Positions 36,342-48,545 of a stretch of DNA of 64,000 bases are shown here, in pieces. The stretch covers positions 1,426,001 to 1,490,000 of the forward strand of contig JAXBDG010000007.1 of the NCBI GenBank assembly GCA_036320915.1, read 5' to 3'. This DNA comes from Linnemannia elongata (Eukaryota > Mortierellomycota > Mortierellomycetes > Mortierellales > Mortierellaceae). A model generated the notes under the pieces. It saw only the letters and a program-made list of their open reading frames with translations. It did not search any database and had not been told where the DNA came from. Every line of letters starts with the position of its first letter. Position 1 is the stretch's first letter. A program made the position numbers and the translations under genes.

Positions 36342-36674
36342 CAGGTCAGGAACAAGAAGCAACACGACCGAATGAACGACCTATATAAGTCTTCTAATCT
36401 GCCTGATCCATCTCAACACAATCCCGACCGTCTGGTTTTCCCTTCCCTCTTGTCGCCCGCATCTTTCGAAAAATACTACGTCGTCCCACAAGATCCCGCA
36501 GTCCCTACTGCCTTTAGTATCTTGCCCGTTAGAGTTGCAGATCCGAACGGACCAACAGCATCTCAAAGAAATGAACAATCAGAACAACCATCATCATCAG
36601 CTCCTGCAAGGGTCCCTGATCCTGCATCGCCATTCGCCTACATGAAATCTCATCGGAGATACAGCATCAATTGA
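36342..36674 (+). CDS. Possible small gene or last exon, unrecognised
   Basis: From the ATG at 36372 there is a 100-codon frame with balanced, non-repetitive composition, unlike the low-complexity ORFs around it: MNDLYKSSNLPDPSQ, SPASFEKYYVVPQDPAVP, then two similar blocks (LPVRVADPNGP and APARVPDPASP) and a basic end (KSHRRYSIN). The frame stays open upstream to a CAACAG acceptor at 36341, so this may be the last exon of a spliced gene whose first exons I cannot identify. No domain was recognised. Proline richness suggests a disordered protein. It could also be a chance ORF. It lies antisense to and 1.1 kb beyond the 3' end of the UDP-glucose dehydrogenase gene. Confidence 0.3.
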   Translation, partial: QVRNKKQHDRMNDLYKSSNLPDPSQHNPDRLVFPSLLSPASFEKYYVVPQDPAVPTAFSILPVRVADPNGPTASQRNEQSEQPSSSAPARVPDPASPFAYMKSHRRYSIN

Positions 36675-37808
36675 GAGGAGCGGGAGAGTGAACGAAAGAA
36701 CGGACCAGGAACACACGACTAAGGGAAATATGGCACTTCATCTCTTATCCCGTTTCTTTACCGCGCGAGTAGCTTTTAATATTTCATCTCTCGTCATCTT
36801 TCTTTTTACCTACCAGGACAATGTTACCTTTTTCACTTCTTTGTTTCCTTTTTTTCACCAGCCAAGGCAGCGTAAACTCTTTCACCTAGTGGCCCTATTC
36901 TTTACCAAAGAAGGACGCGTTGATTCTTTCTTTACCATCTCATGGTGCCCCATTTTGCCTTTCTTCATCCGTCGTCCTCTTCCCTATCCCTTTGTACCTC
37001 TTTGTATCTCCTCCTGGAGAGCAAGATCATGCAAGTCTCTCGCTCACTGTATCCTCTGCGCGTCAAAACAATGCGAGTAAGCTCCTTTGCCCCCCCCCCC
37101 CCCCCTCTCTCTCTCTCTCTCTCAGTAACAACAAATTCTCTACATAACATAACGTACAAAATGGAGAAAAAATACACTAAAAACCCCATCTCAACGCAGG
37201 GGTTATTTTTCATGCGGTTTGAAATTCGGGTTCTTCTAAAAAAAAACTGAAATGTCATTTTTCTTCTAAGCTGATTTGTTTAGATTGATGGTTTTACCCC
37301 CCCCTGCCCCCCTGGATTTCGCCCACGGCTGTGCCCTCCCCTCCCTTCCAAACGGATCCTTTATCTAAATAGAGTACAGAGTATTGGATAGTTCTCACAC
37401 ACTACCATACTTACACTTCTCATACACATCAAGCTTATACAGGCAATACACAAGGATCGTGGCATACACACACATTCATGAACAAGTATACATGATAGGG
37501 GGTTTCATCTGATAAAGCTTTTCCTTTCTTATTCTACAATTCAGTTGGTATGAAGGTGTGAAAGAGAACTATGAAAAAAAAGAAAGACGCTTGACAAAAA
37601 AAAAAGTAACAAAAAAAAAAAGAGGTAATCCATCACCATTTAAAAAGGATATCATTGGTGAAGAAAAAAAAAAAAGGTATGAATACAACTACAAGTGAAA
37701 GAAAAAAATAGAGAGAGAGAGGAATACTAGAAAATAGAAAAGAGAGAAAACTCATTCATCGAATGCAAAAAGAGAGAAAAATGGCAAAGAACAACGAAGA
37801 GAAGCAAC
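36675..37808. other. Intergenic region downstream of UDP-glucose dehydrogenase
   Basis: About 1.1 kb with low-complexity DNA: a C16 run followed by (CT)n at 37090-37124, T-rich segments and several A runs (37570-37680). It probably contains the 3' UTR and terminator of the minus-strand dehydrogenase gene. No exon was recognised. Confidence 0.5.
37090..37124. repeat. C16-(CT)n compound repeat
   Basis: Sixteen C followed directly by about nine CT units on the plus strand. Confidence 0.9.
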
Positions 37809-40080
37809 TTAGATACTCTTTCCGATGGTCTCGACACGGAAACCAATCTCTCTCAACTTGGGGGCATCCAAGATCAGACGGCCGTCAAAGATGAAGGCGG
37901 GCTTCTGCATAGAGTCAAAGATCTTCTGGTAGTCAGTCTGGCCCATCTTGAACTCGTCCCACTCGGTGCAGATGACAATCGCAGCAGCACCGGCGCAGGC
38001 CTCGTAGGCAGACTGGCAGACGGTGACGTGCTTGTTGACATCGGCCTCGTTGGTGCCGACACCAGGCTCGGTCAAGTCCATCTTGATCTGCTTGGCGCTG
38101 ACCTTGGGGTCGTAGATGGCAATGTTGGCGTGCTCCTGGATGAGGTAGGACGAAAGGGTGATGGCAGCAGACTCGCGGGTATCACCAGTGTCCTTCTTGA
38201 AGGCAAAGCCGAGGAGGGCAATCTTCTTGTTGGTGACAGTGTTGAAGAGGGTGCGGACAATGCGGTGGGTGAAGCGCATCTTCTGGTACTCGTTCATGGT
38301 GACAACAGACTTCCAGTAGGCAGCAACCTCAGGCAAGAAGAGCTGCTCAGACAAGTAGACCAAGTTGAGGATATCCTTCTGGAAGCACGAACCTCCGAAA
38401 CCGACCGAGGCCTTCAAGAACTTGGGTCCGATACGGGAATCGGTACCGCAAGCATAGGCGACCTCATCGACATCAGCACCGGTGGCCTCGCAGATGGCGG
38501 AAAGGGCGTTGATGGAGGAAATACGCTGGGCAAGAAGGGCGTTGGCGGCCAACTTGGACAACTCAGACGACCACAAGTTCATGGTGATGACCTTCTCCTT
38601 GGGGATCCAGCGGGTGTAGACATCGACCAACTTCTGCTGGGCAGCGAAACCCTCAGGGGTCTGGAGGCATCCGATCAAGACACGGTCGGGCTTGGTCAAG
38701 TCAGCGATGGCGGTACCCTCAGCCAAGAACTCGGGGTTGGAGAGGATATCGAAGCGAATGTCCTTGCTGGAATTGGCCTCGAGGATGGTACGCATGGACT
38801 GGGCAGTGCGGCAGGGAACGGTCGACTTCTCGATAACGATCTTGGAGGTGGTGGCGACCTGGGCGATGCGGCGGGTGGCAGTCTCGATGTAACTATTAGA
38901 AGAAAAGTCCATAATTAGATTAGCAACCAAGGTATTTCCTTTATTTCCTGGGCTGATTCTCGTCGGACCCAATCCAGATCTAGGGACACTTCTTCCCCTC
39001 GCCTCGTAATCTTGCTTCTTTCGTTTGGGTTTGTCGACATTCGCTTTTGTAATGCCTTTTTGCTCTATCGGATTCCACGCTGTACTGCATCCACTTCATA
39101 TGGCTGTAGTACCAGCGATAAATCCGAAAGAATGATGTGAGATTCATTCCCACGCCTGTCCGTGAAAGTCGAGCGTTCAACTGTCCTTGTTGAATGGTAT
39201 TGAAAAAAGGGGCAGAAGGAAGGGGAAAGGGAGAAAGGGGTGTGCGGGAAAGGTAGGAAAGGAAACGGGAAACGTTTTGACCCAATCATAGGACTAACTG
39301 GTCCTAAGGGTCATAAAAACGAAGCCTTTACTACTGTTGTTATATCGTCAATGAGGAGGAAGTTCACTTACGCAAGATCAGCGGCCATACCGGCTCCCAT
39401 ACCGGTCTTCTTGGTGGGGGTGTTGACGGAGACAAAGATCAAGTCGGCGTCAATGATGGCCTGGTCGACGTTAGTGGAGAAGAACAAGTTCTTGCCGCGA
39501 CGAGCAAAGACGATCTCGTCGAGACCGGGCTCGTAGATGGGGAGGTTGTCCGAGTTCCAGGCGTCAATACGGGCCTGGTTCAAGTCGACGATGGTGACAT
39601 TGATGTCGTGGCACTGGTAGGCAATGACAGCGCAGGAAGGACCGCCTATTCAACAGAAAATGGTAATCAACAACAGGGCAAAACATGGCGAATCAGTACG
39701 GGGTCCCAGTTCCTTGTGAGATGATAATAATCATCATCAGCCATCAATAATGAAGTCATGAACTCCATCGGTCAATCAGTCAGGGGCAGAAAGGGAAAAA
39801 GCAGAAAAAGTCCCGACAGTAACAAGATATGGAAAAAAACATTGACGATAGAAACAATGCCAAGGCACACAGATAGATCCATTGTTGCTGTTCTTCGTTG
39901 ATAACAAGCTGTCAGCAAGAGATAGTTGTCCTGTGGGAATCCTTCTGTCGAGGGCGACTGACATAACTAGAAAGACCGAGGTTCCTGTGGCTAAAAGTAT
40001 GGAAAAAGAAAGGCGATCAGGTAGGGTAAGATGAATAGCTTACCGACGTAACCGGCACCGATGCAGCAGATGTTGACCAT
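37809..40080 (-). CDS. UDP-glucose 6-dehydrogenase
   Basis: Exons on the minus strand are 40044-40080, 39372-39645 and 37809-38892, in phase, giving 464 residues as expected. The enzyme oxidises UDP-glucose twice with NAD+ to UDP-glucuronate, precursor of glucuronic-acid-containing wall and exopolysaccharides in these fungi. The first exon gives [13 protein letters not shown], the NAD-binding GxGxxG completed across intron 1. [23 protein letters not shown] and [12 protein letters not shown] follow; the last holds the catalytic cysteine. Later blocks [17 protein letters not shown] and CTEWDEF complete the UDP-binding half. The C-terminus ends ETIGKSI. Codon use is strongly biased to C-ending codons and runs of AAG, pointing to high expression. 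Intron 1 and intron 2 are about 400 and 480 nt. Confidence 0.95.
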
Positions 40081-42556
40081 GGTTGTGAGTTTGGGAGTTG
40101 TGATGAGGGGAGAGAAGGGGAAGAGAGGGGTGTGATGAAGATGATGAGAGGAAGGAAAAGAAAAGAAAAAAAAAAAGATGAACGAGAAGAAAAGGAGATC
40201 TCTAATAAATAGTTCAGTTAGCTGCACAATTTGAGTTTTCAATTTAGTGTACTTCTTTCTGATTGAATTTGATGGTCGGTCGAATCAAAGACAGAAGAGG
40301 CCACAGCTCGCTCGCTTACTTTTCCTTTTTTTTGTCTTGATGGGTTATTTTTAACATAATGCCAGGTCCGCCCTATCATCGACCGCAATTGCCCCGGGAC
40401 CCTCTCCCCTTCTTCTTTTCTTTTATTCGTCTTTGGTTCTTGCCTTGTCCTGCTATTCCTCTGCCCTGGTGCCTGGCCCTCATATCATTCAGTCCTTCGT
40501 GAAGCCATCGATGCACTTTTTTGTATCACTTTCGTATCACATACCACATACATACACAGCTGCCTATCCAACCCTCCTCTCCTCGTCAACACATGGGTCA
40601 CTTCTCTCCTCTCTTCAATTGGTCTCCCATTTATCTCCTCTCCCTATTTCTCTCCTGCTCCTACTCCCTCCTGCTGCTGCCTCTTCTGTCTGCTGGTCAC
40701 TCAATGGCCTGTTTGTGCATTATTTCGCTCCGCATCTTTCCCTTCCTCTCTTTCCCTTGCCCCTTACTCTCCTTCGTTATTTATGCCTTGTCCCCTTACA
40801 CGCCATCAAAAAGCACCGCAATCACCCTTTTTCTTTTATCGTCCTCCCTACCCGGTCAAAAAAGAACACAACAGAAGGAAAGAAACCTCGCAGGCTAGGC
40901 TGCTCTTTTCTCACATTCATTTATCCACTTCATTCACTCTTCTTTACCCTGGCCGTGAGCACAAGAAACGAAGAGCCATAATGCGATTTCTGTTCTGAAC
41001 TGGGAAAGGAACGACAGAACCGGGGGTAAAGGGCAATTGGGCCATGTCAACAAAAATATGTAAGGATGATGAGTGTCCTTTCTCTCGTTTCTTTTCGCTT
41101 TCTGTAGTGAAGTTAAGTATCTGAGAACCAAAAAAAAAAAAACAAAAAGATCCAAGTGCTCTCGTTTATCGGATTCATTTAGTTGAACTTGGGTGAGTGA
41201 GTGTGTAAGTGAGTGAGTATGTCAGTGAGTGAGTGTATGTTCTCACTGGCTCACTTTTCTGTTTTCCCCTCATATCCTCATGTCCTACCTCATACAGTTC
41301 CTGTTCGCTGACCCCTGCCCCTCACTTCTTGCCTTTTCTGCCTAACCCTTCTTCCCTCACCTTCCGTCATCTCTTGCGTGTTTTGGTTTGGTGTGCTCCT
41401 CTCTTACTTGAACGTGGTCCCAGGATTGCCTTACGAGTGGTCATTAATTTTTCTCTAATTGTTGCCGTGAACTCCCTCTTTTCTCCCTCTCCTCATGTCC
41501 ATCGACGACATCTCCCTGTCCATTGAAGGCCTACCAGGAGCTATTTTTGCCAACCATCCAGCCAATAAAACGAACTCCACAAAGAGGAAGGAAGAAAAGA
41601 AGGAATGGCAGCCTGCCTTGCAGTAGGTTGGCATATTAGGACAATTTTTGACCTCTATTCGTTCGTTCACCTTAACGACCGTAACCCCATACCTTTTAAC
41701 CCCACCCCTGAAGCGGGCGCATGGGCGATACTTTTTCTGATGCTTCTACTTCTATCCGTTATGCCACATAGTTAGGATCGTTAGTAACCTCCTAGACAAT
41801 TCTATACTTGAGAAATCCAAAAACGACACTCACTCATTGACCCAAACAAAGCTCTCTCTCTCTCTCTCTTTCTCACCGTCACTTACATCACACTCGTCGT
41901 CTCTATCCAGACTCGTGAAGAAAGAAGTTGAACGCAGAACTCAGTCGCGAGTTGCTAATCAGGAACAGGCGGAGCCAGTCAGTCATCTCCTTACAATACG
42001 CTGTACCTCTATCCTTTCAGACCCTATATCACCCTGGCGGATGTAAAAGACCCCGACTCTCCGAAACACACAACTTTTAGTATTTTTTTCTCTCAGTAAC
42101 CGATTCAACGGACTATGATAATGCAGGGACCGACCGCACTGCTCCTTGCCCTCTAACATAAGCAACAGTCTATCTTCTTTTTGAGGGTATCTGTTCACCA
42201 ATTGATCCGGTCTGAGCTGTGTTGTGCTCCGCCCGTCTCCCCAGCCTCATTCTCGCACTCCCCTTCTTTGGTTCTCTGTTCCATTTCTTCCCCTCCTTTT
42301 GTTTTCCTCCGCCACTTGCCTCTCTCCTTGTACTTTCATAAGCAAAAAAAATATATTCGTCCAGATCAAAGGTCGCCTAGAACATTGAATCTGTAGCTTG
42401 ATTCTATTAAAACTAGGAATGGTCTTTATTACAAGCGCGAGGTCTCGGTGCCCTACATGGGGCACACAAAACCTTAGTCTACATCGTTTCTGCTGCTGCT
42501 GTCGCTGTCGATTATCGTTCCCGTACAGCACGGTATCGTCTGGTCGGGCACACACT
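40081..42556. other. Long intergenic region between UDP-glucose dehydrogenase and PEX11
   Basis: About 2.5 kb. It holds the dehydrogenase promoter on the left and the PEX11 3' flank on the right. The plus strand is CT-rich over 40380-40970 and 41240-41520, with a GAGT/GTGAGT repeat at about 41190-41235 and a short (CT)n at 41853-41868. No exon with splice sites or family similarity was found. Confidence 0.5.
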
Positions 42557-44245
42557 TTATGCCTTCTTGTTGACCTTGGCCCACTGGGACTGAGCACCCA
42601 TAATGGCAGTGGCAGTACTATAACAAAGAAACAGTGAGGTCAGGTTATACCAGTTAGCGATGACGTCAATGATGTCCGCACTCTTACCCCTCACGAAAAA
42701 AAGACCGTCATAAATGTTGAGGGTAAACTAAAGCTGGCTCTCGTCTTCTTCAGCCTTGAATACGATCAAAGACATTCAGAGTGACATCGGTGTTGCCTTA
42801 CCCAATGAGACCAACAGCGCCGTCATCCAAGGACAGGTAGCCCAAGCCGGTGGCGGGAATGAGCATATCCAAACCATCCTGGAGAAGCTGCTTGTTAACG
42901 CTGTACTGCTCCCTATTGCAGTTGAAAGAAAATGACGATCCGAGGTTAGTTTCTGTCATCAAGCCAAGGCATCATAATTTTACAATGGTTAGAAAAGAAG
43001 CAAAATGATAAATGCCTTACTTGGCGATGGCCTTGAGCTCGGTGCGAGCGTGGGACTTCTCGGACTCGGAGCTGTGGGCCAAGCCGCGGGCAGCAACCTC
43101 GCGACGGATCTGAATCTGGCGGGTCTTGTACAAACCACCGATGAAACCAAAAACGATACCGGCCAACCAGAATCTGCTGGCGAGCTCGCTGTATTTCTTG
43201 ATGTTCTTGAACTTGTAAGCGCCGGATCCATCAATCTAGTAAAGTAAATAAGCAAATATTGAGGAATGAGTAAGTGTATAGGATCGGGGATCTGCAGATG
43301 ATTCACGTTGGAGCGAGGGCGTAGCTGTACATGGTGGTCGCAAAGACAACAACGTCGTTTGCTACTACGCATTGAAAAGAAATAGGCTGTCCCTGTATTC
43401 CTTCAAGCCTGTTTTTTTGTTTGGTGGGTGAGAAAAGCATGAAGAAGATGCGACTTACGAAGATGATTCCGTCGAGGGTCAAGTAGCCGGCGTAGGCGAG
43501 CTGCTTGCCGATGGTGCTGAATCTGAGGAACTCGTCCTTGACGGAGGTTGCCTTGACGGCGTTCTCGATATGCTCAACGGGCTTGCCTGTTTAAGGGTCA
43601 AAAAGGGTAATCAGCCAATCAAGAGTGTGAGTGATCAGTGACTGAGTGATCGGGTTCAATTGATCCGTTACATTTTCTTTGTCCCCTTCTATTCGTCGCC
43701 GTAGGGGATAGAACAAGCATCCAATGCAGTGAAAAAGTCATGTTCCTAGGTCATTACCGAAGCGCATCACTATGATAGAAAAAGAACGAAGGAATAGAAC
43801 GGTTCGCGTTAGTCATATCCAATTCAAACAAAGATCGACTGTTACAGTGAGCACAGAAAGAAAAAACAATTGGGTATCCTAGTAAAGTGAACTCCTCTTC
43901 TCGTAAACGAGATCATCTCTCATTCCGACAAAAAAAAAGCTGTCGTGACCCAGCACTGAATGCGGAGTTCCTCCGAGAAAGAAAAAAGGTCGCCAAGAAA
44001 ACTTCGATGGTTGTGTGTTGTCCAGTTGGGTGAAAAGACTTACGCTTGCGGGAGAGGCCGAGGGTCTTCTTGAGGTTGTTGAAGCGAGCGACGGTCTCCT
44101 TGGTGGCACCCTGACGGAGAAGGTACCAGGCGAGGAAACGGGAGAAGTACTGGACAGCTCTGTAGATCTTGTCGCGACCAACGGTGGTGGCGGTGTACTT
44201 GAGCCAAGGCTGGACGTTGATGGGTAAGCTGAGGGCGGTCGACAT
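42557..44245 (-). CDS. PEX11: Peroxisomal membrane protein PEX11
   Basis: Six in-phase exons on the minus strand: 44044-44245, 43758-43769 (12 nt), 43459-43586, 43021-43235, 42802-42912 and 42557-42617, giving 242 residues. PEX11 bends and elongates the peroxisome membrane before fission. Family features are WLKYTATTVGRDKIYRAVQYFSRFLAW at the N-terminus (amphipathic membrane-bending helix), then SRKLMRFGKPVEHI, with LMRFG built by the micro-exon, and SVKDEFLRFSTIG. Two hydrophobic segments follow, around AGYLTLDGIIF and FWLAGIVFGFIGGLY, and a C-terminal hydrophobic part around LGYLSLDDGAVGLIG. Length and order match fungal PEX11. A prediction that skips the 12-nt exon would lose part of the conserved FGKP region. 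Confidence 0.92.
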
Positions 44246-45572
44246 TGTTAATGAAAGGAGAATGGAGAAGGAGTTGTGCGTGTAATGAATGAGTAAGAAG
44301 GAGAAAAAAAAAAGAAAGTAAAAGGCGGGGTACTTGGGTTCTACTTATGGCACTTCATAGAGTGTGCCCGGCTCGCACGTGAAGGTTTGTCACTCGAAAA
44401 ATGTCGGCGATGTGGCACACGACCGGGAACATGGAAAGGATGAAAAAATCATGGCTAACGGAGCAACGAAGTGCATCGAATCAGAGCCAAAGCCGGAGAA
44501 AGACAGATCGAGAACACAAAGGCATTATTTCTCTATTGCACTAGATCGACGCATACTTACACATACACGGCAATCCGTTCTCGTTCATTGTTTTTTTTGA
44601 TGTTGTCCACGGACACACATACTCACATAAAAGAACAGGTACACCTCCATGTTGGATAGCGTCCTCGTCTCTCCATTTCGGTACTTGAATACAAACCGTT
44701 TTTTTTTGACTCTTTTTTTTCTCACACTCGCTGTCTTTGAGACTGTGAATAACTAGCCTGGATGATTCTCATTCCATGACTGCTAGAAACTCAAGTGCGG
44801 GGAAATATCCCAGCCTCACTTCCCGCTCGTGCGAATTGACTCTGAGATGTATGTCACCTTCAAGGAACAAACAGGTCTCCGGAATGGCTCCCCAAGTTAA
44901 TCAATACTGCTAATGACATTAGGATTACCAGCATATTTGCACTTTCGCGTAATAATAATATTGTAGGCAGCTGTTACTGCTTGCGATTGCCAGCAAATGT
45001 CCAATGTTGCTGCCGCATAGGTTACATAAGAAACAAGCACAAAAGCGTATGCATACCATATATATATTCTGTTTGTTAATGTTGTTGTTGTTGTTGTTGT
45101 TGGATATGTTTTGTCAACAATTGTCATTGTCCTCCTTTATTTGTATTGGTTTGACAAGATCCAACAAGCAAAGTACCATTTGTCACAACCCCTTCTTCTT
45201 GTCATTCATTCGTTAGTCGTCACCCCTTCCTTTCTCCTTTTCCCTGTCTCCTTCCATCCTTCAGATTTCGTTCTATCGCCCAGCCACAACAAAACGGTCG
45301 GTGCCACAGTAGTCTCAAATACATTTACAAATTACAACAGAACTTTGACGCCCCTTTCCTCTCTCTCTCTCGCTCTCTCACTTCCTTCCCCTCTCACCTT
45401 CACTCTGGACACACATCCAAAAAATCACACCTCTCCACTCCACTCTCCACTCTTCATCTTTACTTTTTTTTTACCTACTTTGTCGAGTGCTTACAAACAG
45501 TTGACAACAACTCATCAACACCCCCCCCCCTTCCCCACAAAAAGAAAGACCTGCCTTCAACAGGACCCCTTG
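44246..45572. promoter_or_regulatory. Divergent upstream region of PEX11 and the amino-acid transporter gene
   Basis: About 1.3 kb between two divergent start codons. It contains a (TTG)n run (about 45080-45101), a CT-rich block (45355-45400) and a C10 run at about 45521-45530, 40 bp before the transporter start codon. No other exon was seen. Confidence 0.5.
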
Positions 45573-47936
45573 ATGGCGAAAACATACGGAACAATGACCG
45601 AGGCCGCCTCCGACCAGCACCAGCACCATAGCAACTCCAGCAATGGCGCAGCGAGGCACTCATCCGACGAATCCCCACTCCTTAACCATGGACCTCACCA
45701 CAACCAGGACTTAGGCCACGGTAACGAAGTCGGTCCCTCTGCTGGCTTCTGGAGTTGTGTAAGTCTTGTTATTTTTCCTTCTTTAACTTCATCTCATCAC
45801 AACTCTACTCATCACCCACAACATTGTGTTGGTTGTCACCTCTGTTACGTTATGTTGAGTTCTATTTCTGGGAACTGTTGAAAGACAGCCATGGGAGAAA
45901 GTAAACTTTTTTCACATTCTTACCCTTCCCCACCCTCCAGCCCACCACCAGTTAACGCAATCGCTACAAAGAAATAGCATCGCCGCTGTCTTGTTTTTCT
46001 GTTGTTGTTATCTTCTTTTTCACTGCTTCTGGGCTTGGAAAGAAATGAACACAGGGTTCATGCTTCATATTGAGTTGGGCTCCCGTTTCTCCTTTTTTTT
46101 TTCTTTCGTTTGCTCGACTTTTTGGGTCTGCGGGAAGAAAAAAAACATATCCAGTTGCCCAGACCATGTTCAAAAAAGAGAGTCAGGGACCACAGAGCAA
46201 TCCTTATTAAACGAGAACTGCTCGTATCTATGGTTGCTATTGTTCATAGTGTCATTCGCTCATATTCGTACCATCAATGCGTTCATATCTATCGTCCAAA
46301 CTAACATGAATCTACCTTTTCTGTTTTGTCTACCTTGTAGACGATCAATCTGGCAAACACCATCCTTGGTACAGGCATGCTCGCCATGGTAAGCAAGTCT
46401 ACCATATCTGGACTCGTTCAACAAAATCTATTTCAACGCTACATAAAGGGGCAAGAGAACACTCAGAAGCACAACGGGACTGAACCCTTTCTTTTTCTAC
46501 CTCTCTTTCAATATCCTCGATTCTTAGCCTGGAGCTCTTGCCACTGTTGGATTGCTGCTTGGAAGTTTCATGATCGTCTTCTCGGCGTGCGCATCTGGAC
46601 TGGGTCTCTACTTCTTGACCAGGAGTGCTAGCCGGACCCAGGGCCGTGCGGCATCGTTCTTTGCCTGCTCAAAACTTACATATCCCTGGGCAGCTGTTGG
46701 ATTCGATGTGGCGATTGCTGTCAAGTGCTTCGGTGTCGGCATCTCGTACTTGATCATCATTGGAGATTTGATGCCCGAGGTCGTGAGGTCTCTGGGTATG
46801 ATTGCGTTTGCAGCTGCAGGAGGCGATGGTTCGGGCGAGATGGATCCTCAACTCTGGTTCTTGGTCGACCGCCGGTTCTGGATCACCATCTTTATGGCCA
46901 TCATTGGACCCATCTCCTTCTTGAAGCGTCTGGATTCGTTGAAGGCCACTAGTGCATTGGCCTTGGGAGCAGTTTTCTACCTGGTCTTCATCGTCGTCTA
47001 TTACTATTCCTACCCTGACCAACCCTTGCCCCCCAAGGAAGAGATTCGCCTTTTCCATCCTTCCGCCCAGTTCTTCACTACCCTGCCTATCTTCGTCTTT
47101 GCCTTCACCTGCCATCAGAATGTAAGTGCGATCAGGAAGTATATGATATAGTACAGTGGGACCCTTGTCGTATGTCCAAGCAATTAATCATATATAACAC
47201 TTGCTCTCTTCATTCCCTCTGGTAGATCTTTTCGGTGTATAACGAGTTGTCGGACAATGGACAGAGCATGCTTAACAGGATCATCACCACTTCGATTGGA
47301 TCTGCTGTTGTCGTTTACCACATTATTGGAGTCCTGGGATACCTTACTTTTGGAAACATCGTCGGCAGCAACATTATCCAAATGTACAACGCCTCCCTTC
47401 TGGTGACTGTTGGACGCATTGCCATTGTGATCTTGGTTATGTTCTCCTTCCCGTTGCAGGCCCATCCTTGCAGAGCTTGCCTGGACAAGGTGTTAACCGC
47501 ATTGGTGCAGGTCTGGCAGTCCCGCTTCGGCAAGGACGCCGATTACAGCACTCTCAACAACGAACAGGACGACCACGATGACGAGCCCTCGACAACTACC
47601 TCTTCCACACTTCCCAACTCTGTGCAATTGGATGAGCATGGCGAGCCCGTCCAGGTGACCTCTGAGCTCAAGTACACACTTATGACAATGGGAATCCTCA
47701 TTGGAAGCTATTTGATTGCCATCACTGTCTCAGAGTTGGAGCTGGTGCTGTCGTTTGTCGGCTCCACTGGGTCGACCGCCATCTCGTTCATCCTACCTGG
47801 CTCGTTCTACTACAAGTTGCACCAACATGATCCTTGGACCGGACGCAAAATTCTGTCGGTCTGCTTGGCTGCCTATGGAACTATGGTTATGATCATCTGT
47901 CTCACTGCCAATGTTCGTCGTATCAGCCAAGGATAG
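45573..47936 (+). CDS. Vacuolar amino-acid transporter, AAAP/SLC38 family (AVT-like)
   Basis: Exons 45573-45758, 46341-46388 (48 nt), 46528-47121 and 47226-47936 give 512 residues, all introns phase 0. A His/Ser/Asn-rich cytosolic N-terminus of about 55 residues precedes helix 1, which is split by intron 1 and covers FWSCTINLANTILGTGMLAMPGALA; the NTILGTGMLAMP block is the substrate and Na+/H+ binding motif of the family. About eleven helices follow. FAFTCHQNIFSVYNEL is the conserved central block, and a long acidic loop (NNEQDDHDDEPSTTTSS) separates helices 8 and 9. This fits AVT5/6-type transporters, which export amino acids from the vacuole, but direction and substrate are inferences. The first intron (582 nt) is long for this window. 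Confidence 0.9.
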
Positions 47937-48180
47937 AGGGAATCAGCCATGAATAGAGAGAACTATAGACCTTGCCACCTTCTATACTCCGTTTCCTCAA
48001 ATATTCTTCTTTGTTCTCCCCACTCGTTATTATTCAAACACATGTCAATAATTCTATAAACCTCACTCTTTTACCCGGTTACTTTGACACGCGTTTTTAT
48101 TATCGTTATTATTGTACATTTGGTTGCGAACAGAGAGATGAGGGAGACAGTCCGGTGCTGTAAATGAGAACAAGTGCGGT

Positions 48181-48545
48181 TTACTCTGGTGGCTGCAGTC
48201 CACCAAGACCTTCGAGGTTGATATGTGCGCTCTTGGAGTACGAGTTCCAGACCTGAGCAATCAGCATCGTCGACTGTGTTTGATTGTTGACCTGTTCCAG
48301 CTTCTGATTCAACTGCACCAATGATTCGTTTAGTTTCTCCTATGGACATCAGTGGCAAAGTGAAAAGTGAAATGGTATGATTGTTGAATGTGAGGGTTCT
48401 GCACGGGTTGATGTTGAAGACAGGAAGGACTAGTAGTATGGAATGGGTACTAAGAGTCAAGTGTGTGTGTTTTATGTACCACGTTGAGTGCGATTCTGTT
48501 AAGGAGAGCGGCTTGCTGCTCCTGATGTGGGTTCATGGCGTTCAT
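48181..48545 (-). CDS. DAD4: DASH complex subunit DAD4
   Basis: Two exons on the minus strand, 48480-48545 and 48181-48339, encode 74 residues. The N-terminus MNAMNPHQEQQAALLNRIAL corresponds to the MENPxExQQxLLxRI start of DAD4. Intron 1 follows NV, and the next exon opens EKLNESLVQLNQKLEQVN, the conserved helical part. QVWNSYSKSAHINLE matches the QMWxNYxxNVxFxLE end. DAD4 is a small helical subunit of the DASH/Dam1 ring, which ties kinetochores to microtubule ends in fungi. A second in-frame ATG at 48536 (MNPHQ) fits the family start better, so the first three residues are uncertain. The gene is easily missed because of its size and intron. Confidence 0.88.

Noticed and set aside
38028..38918. 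296-codon open frame on the plus strand
   Set aside because: It is antisense to the UDP-glucose dehydrogenase exon; strong C-ending codon bias in that gene removes stops from the opposite strand. The composition (Gly/Leu/Asp-rich) matches no family.
45111..45572. N-terminal extension of the amino-acid transporter upstream of 45573
   Set aside because: The upstream frame is CT-rich promoter and leader DNA. The family-like N-terminus begins MAKTYGTMTEA at 45573.
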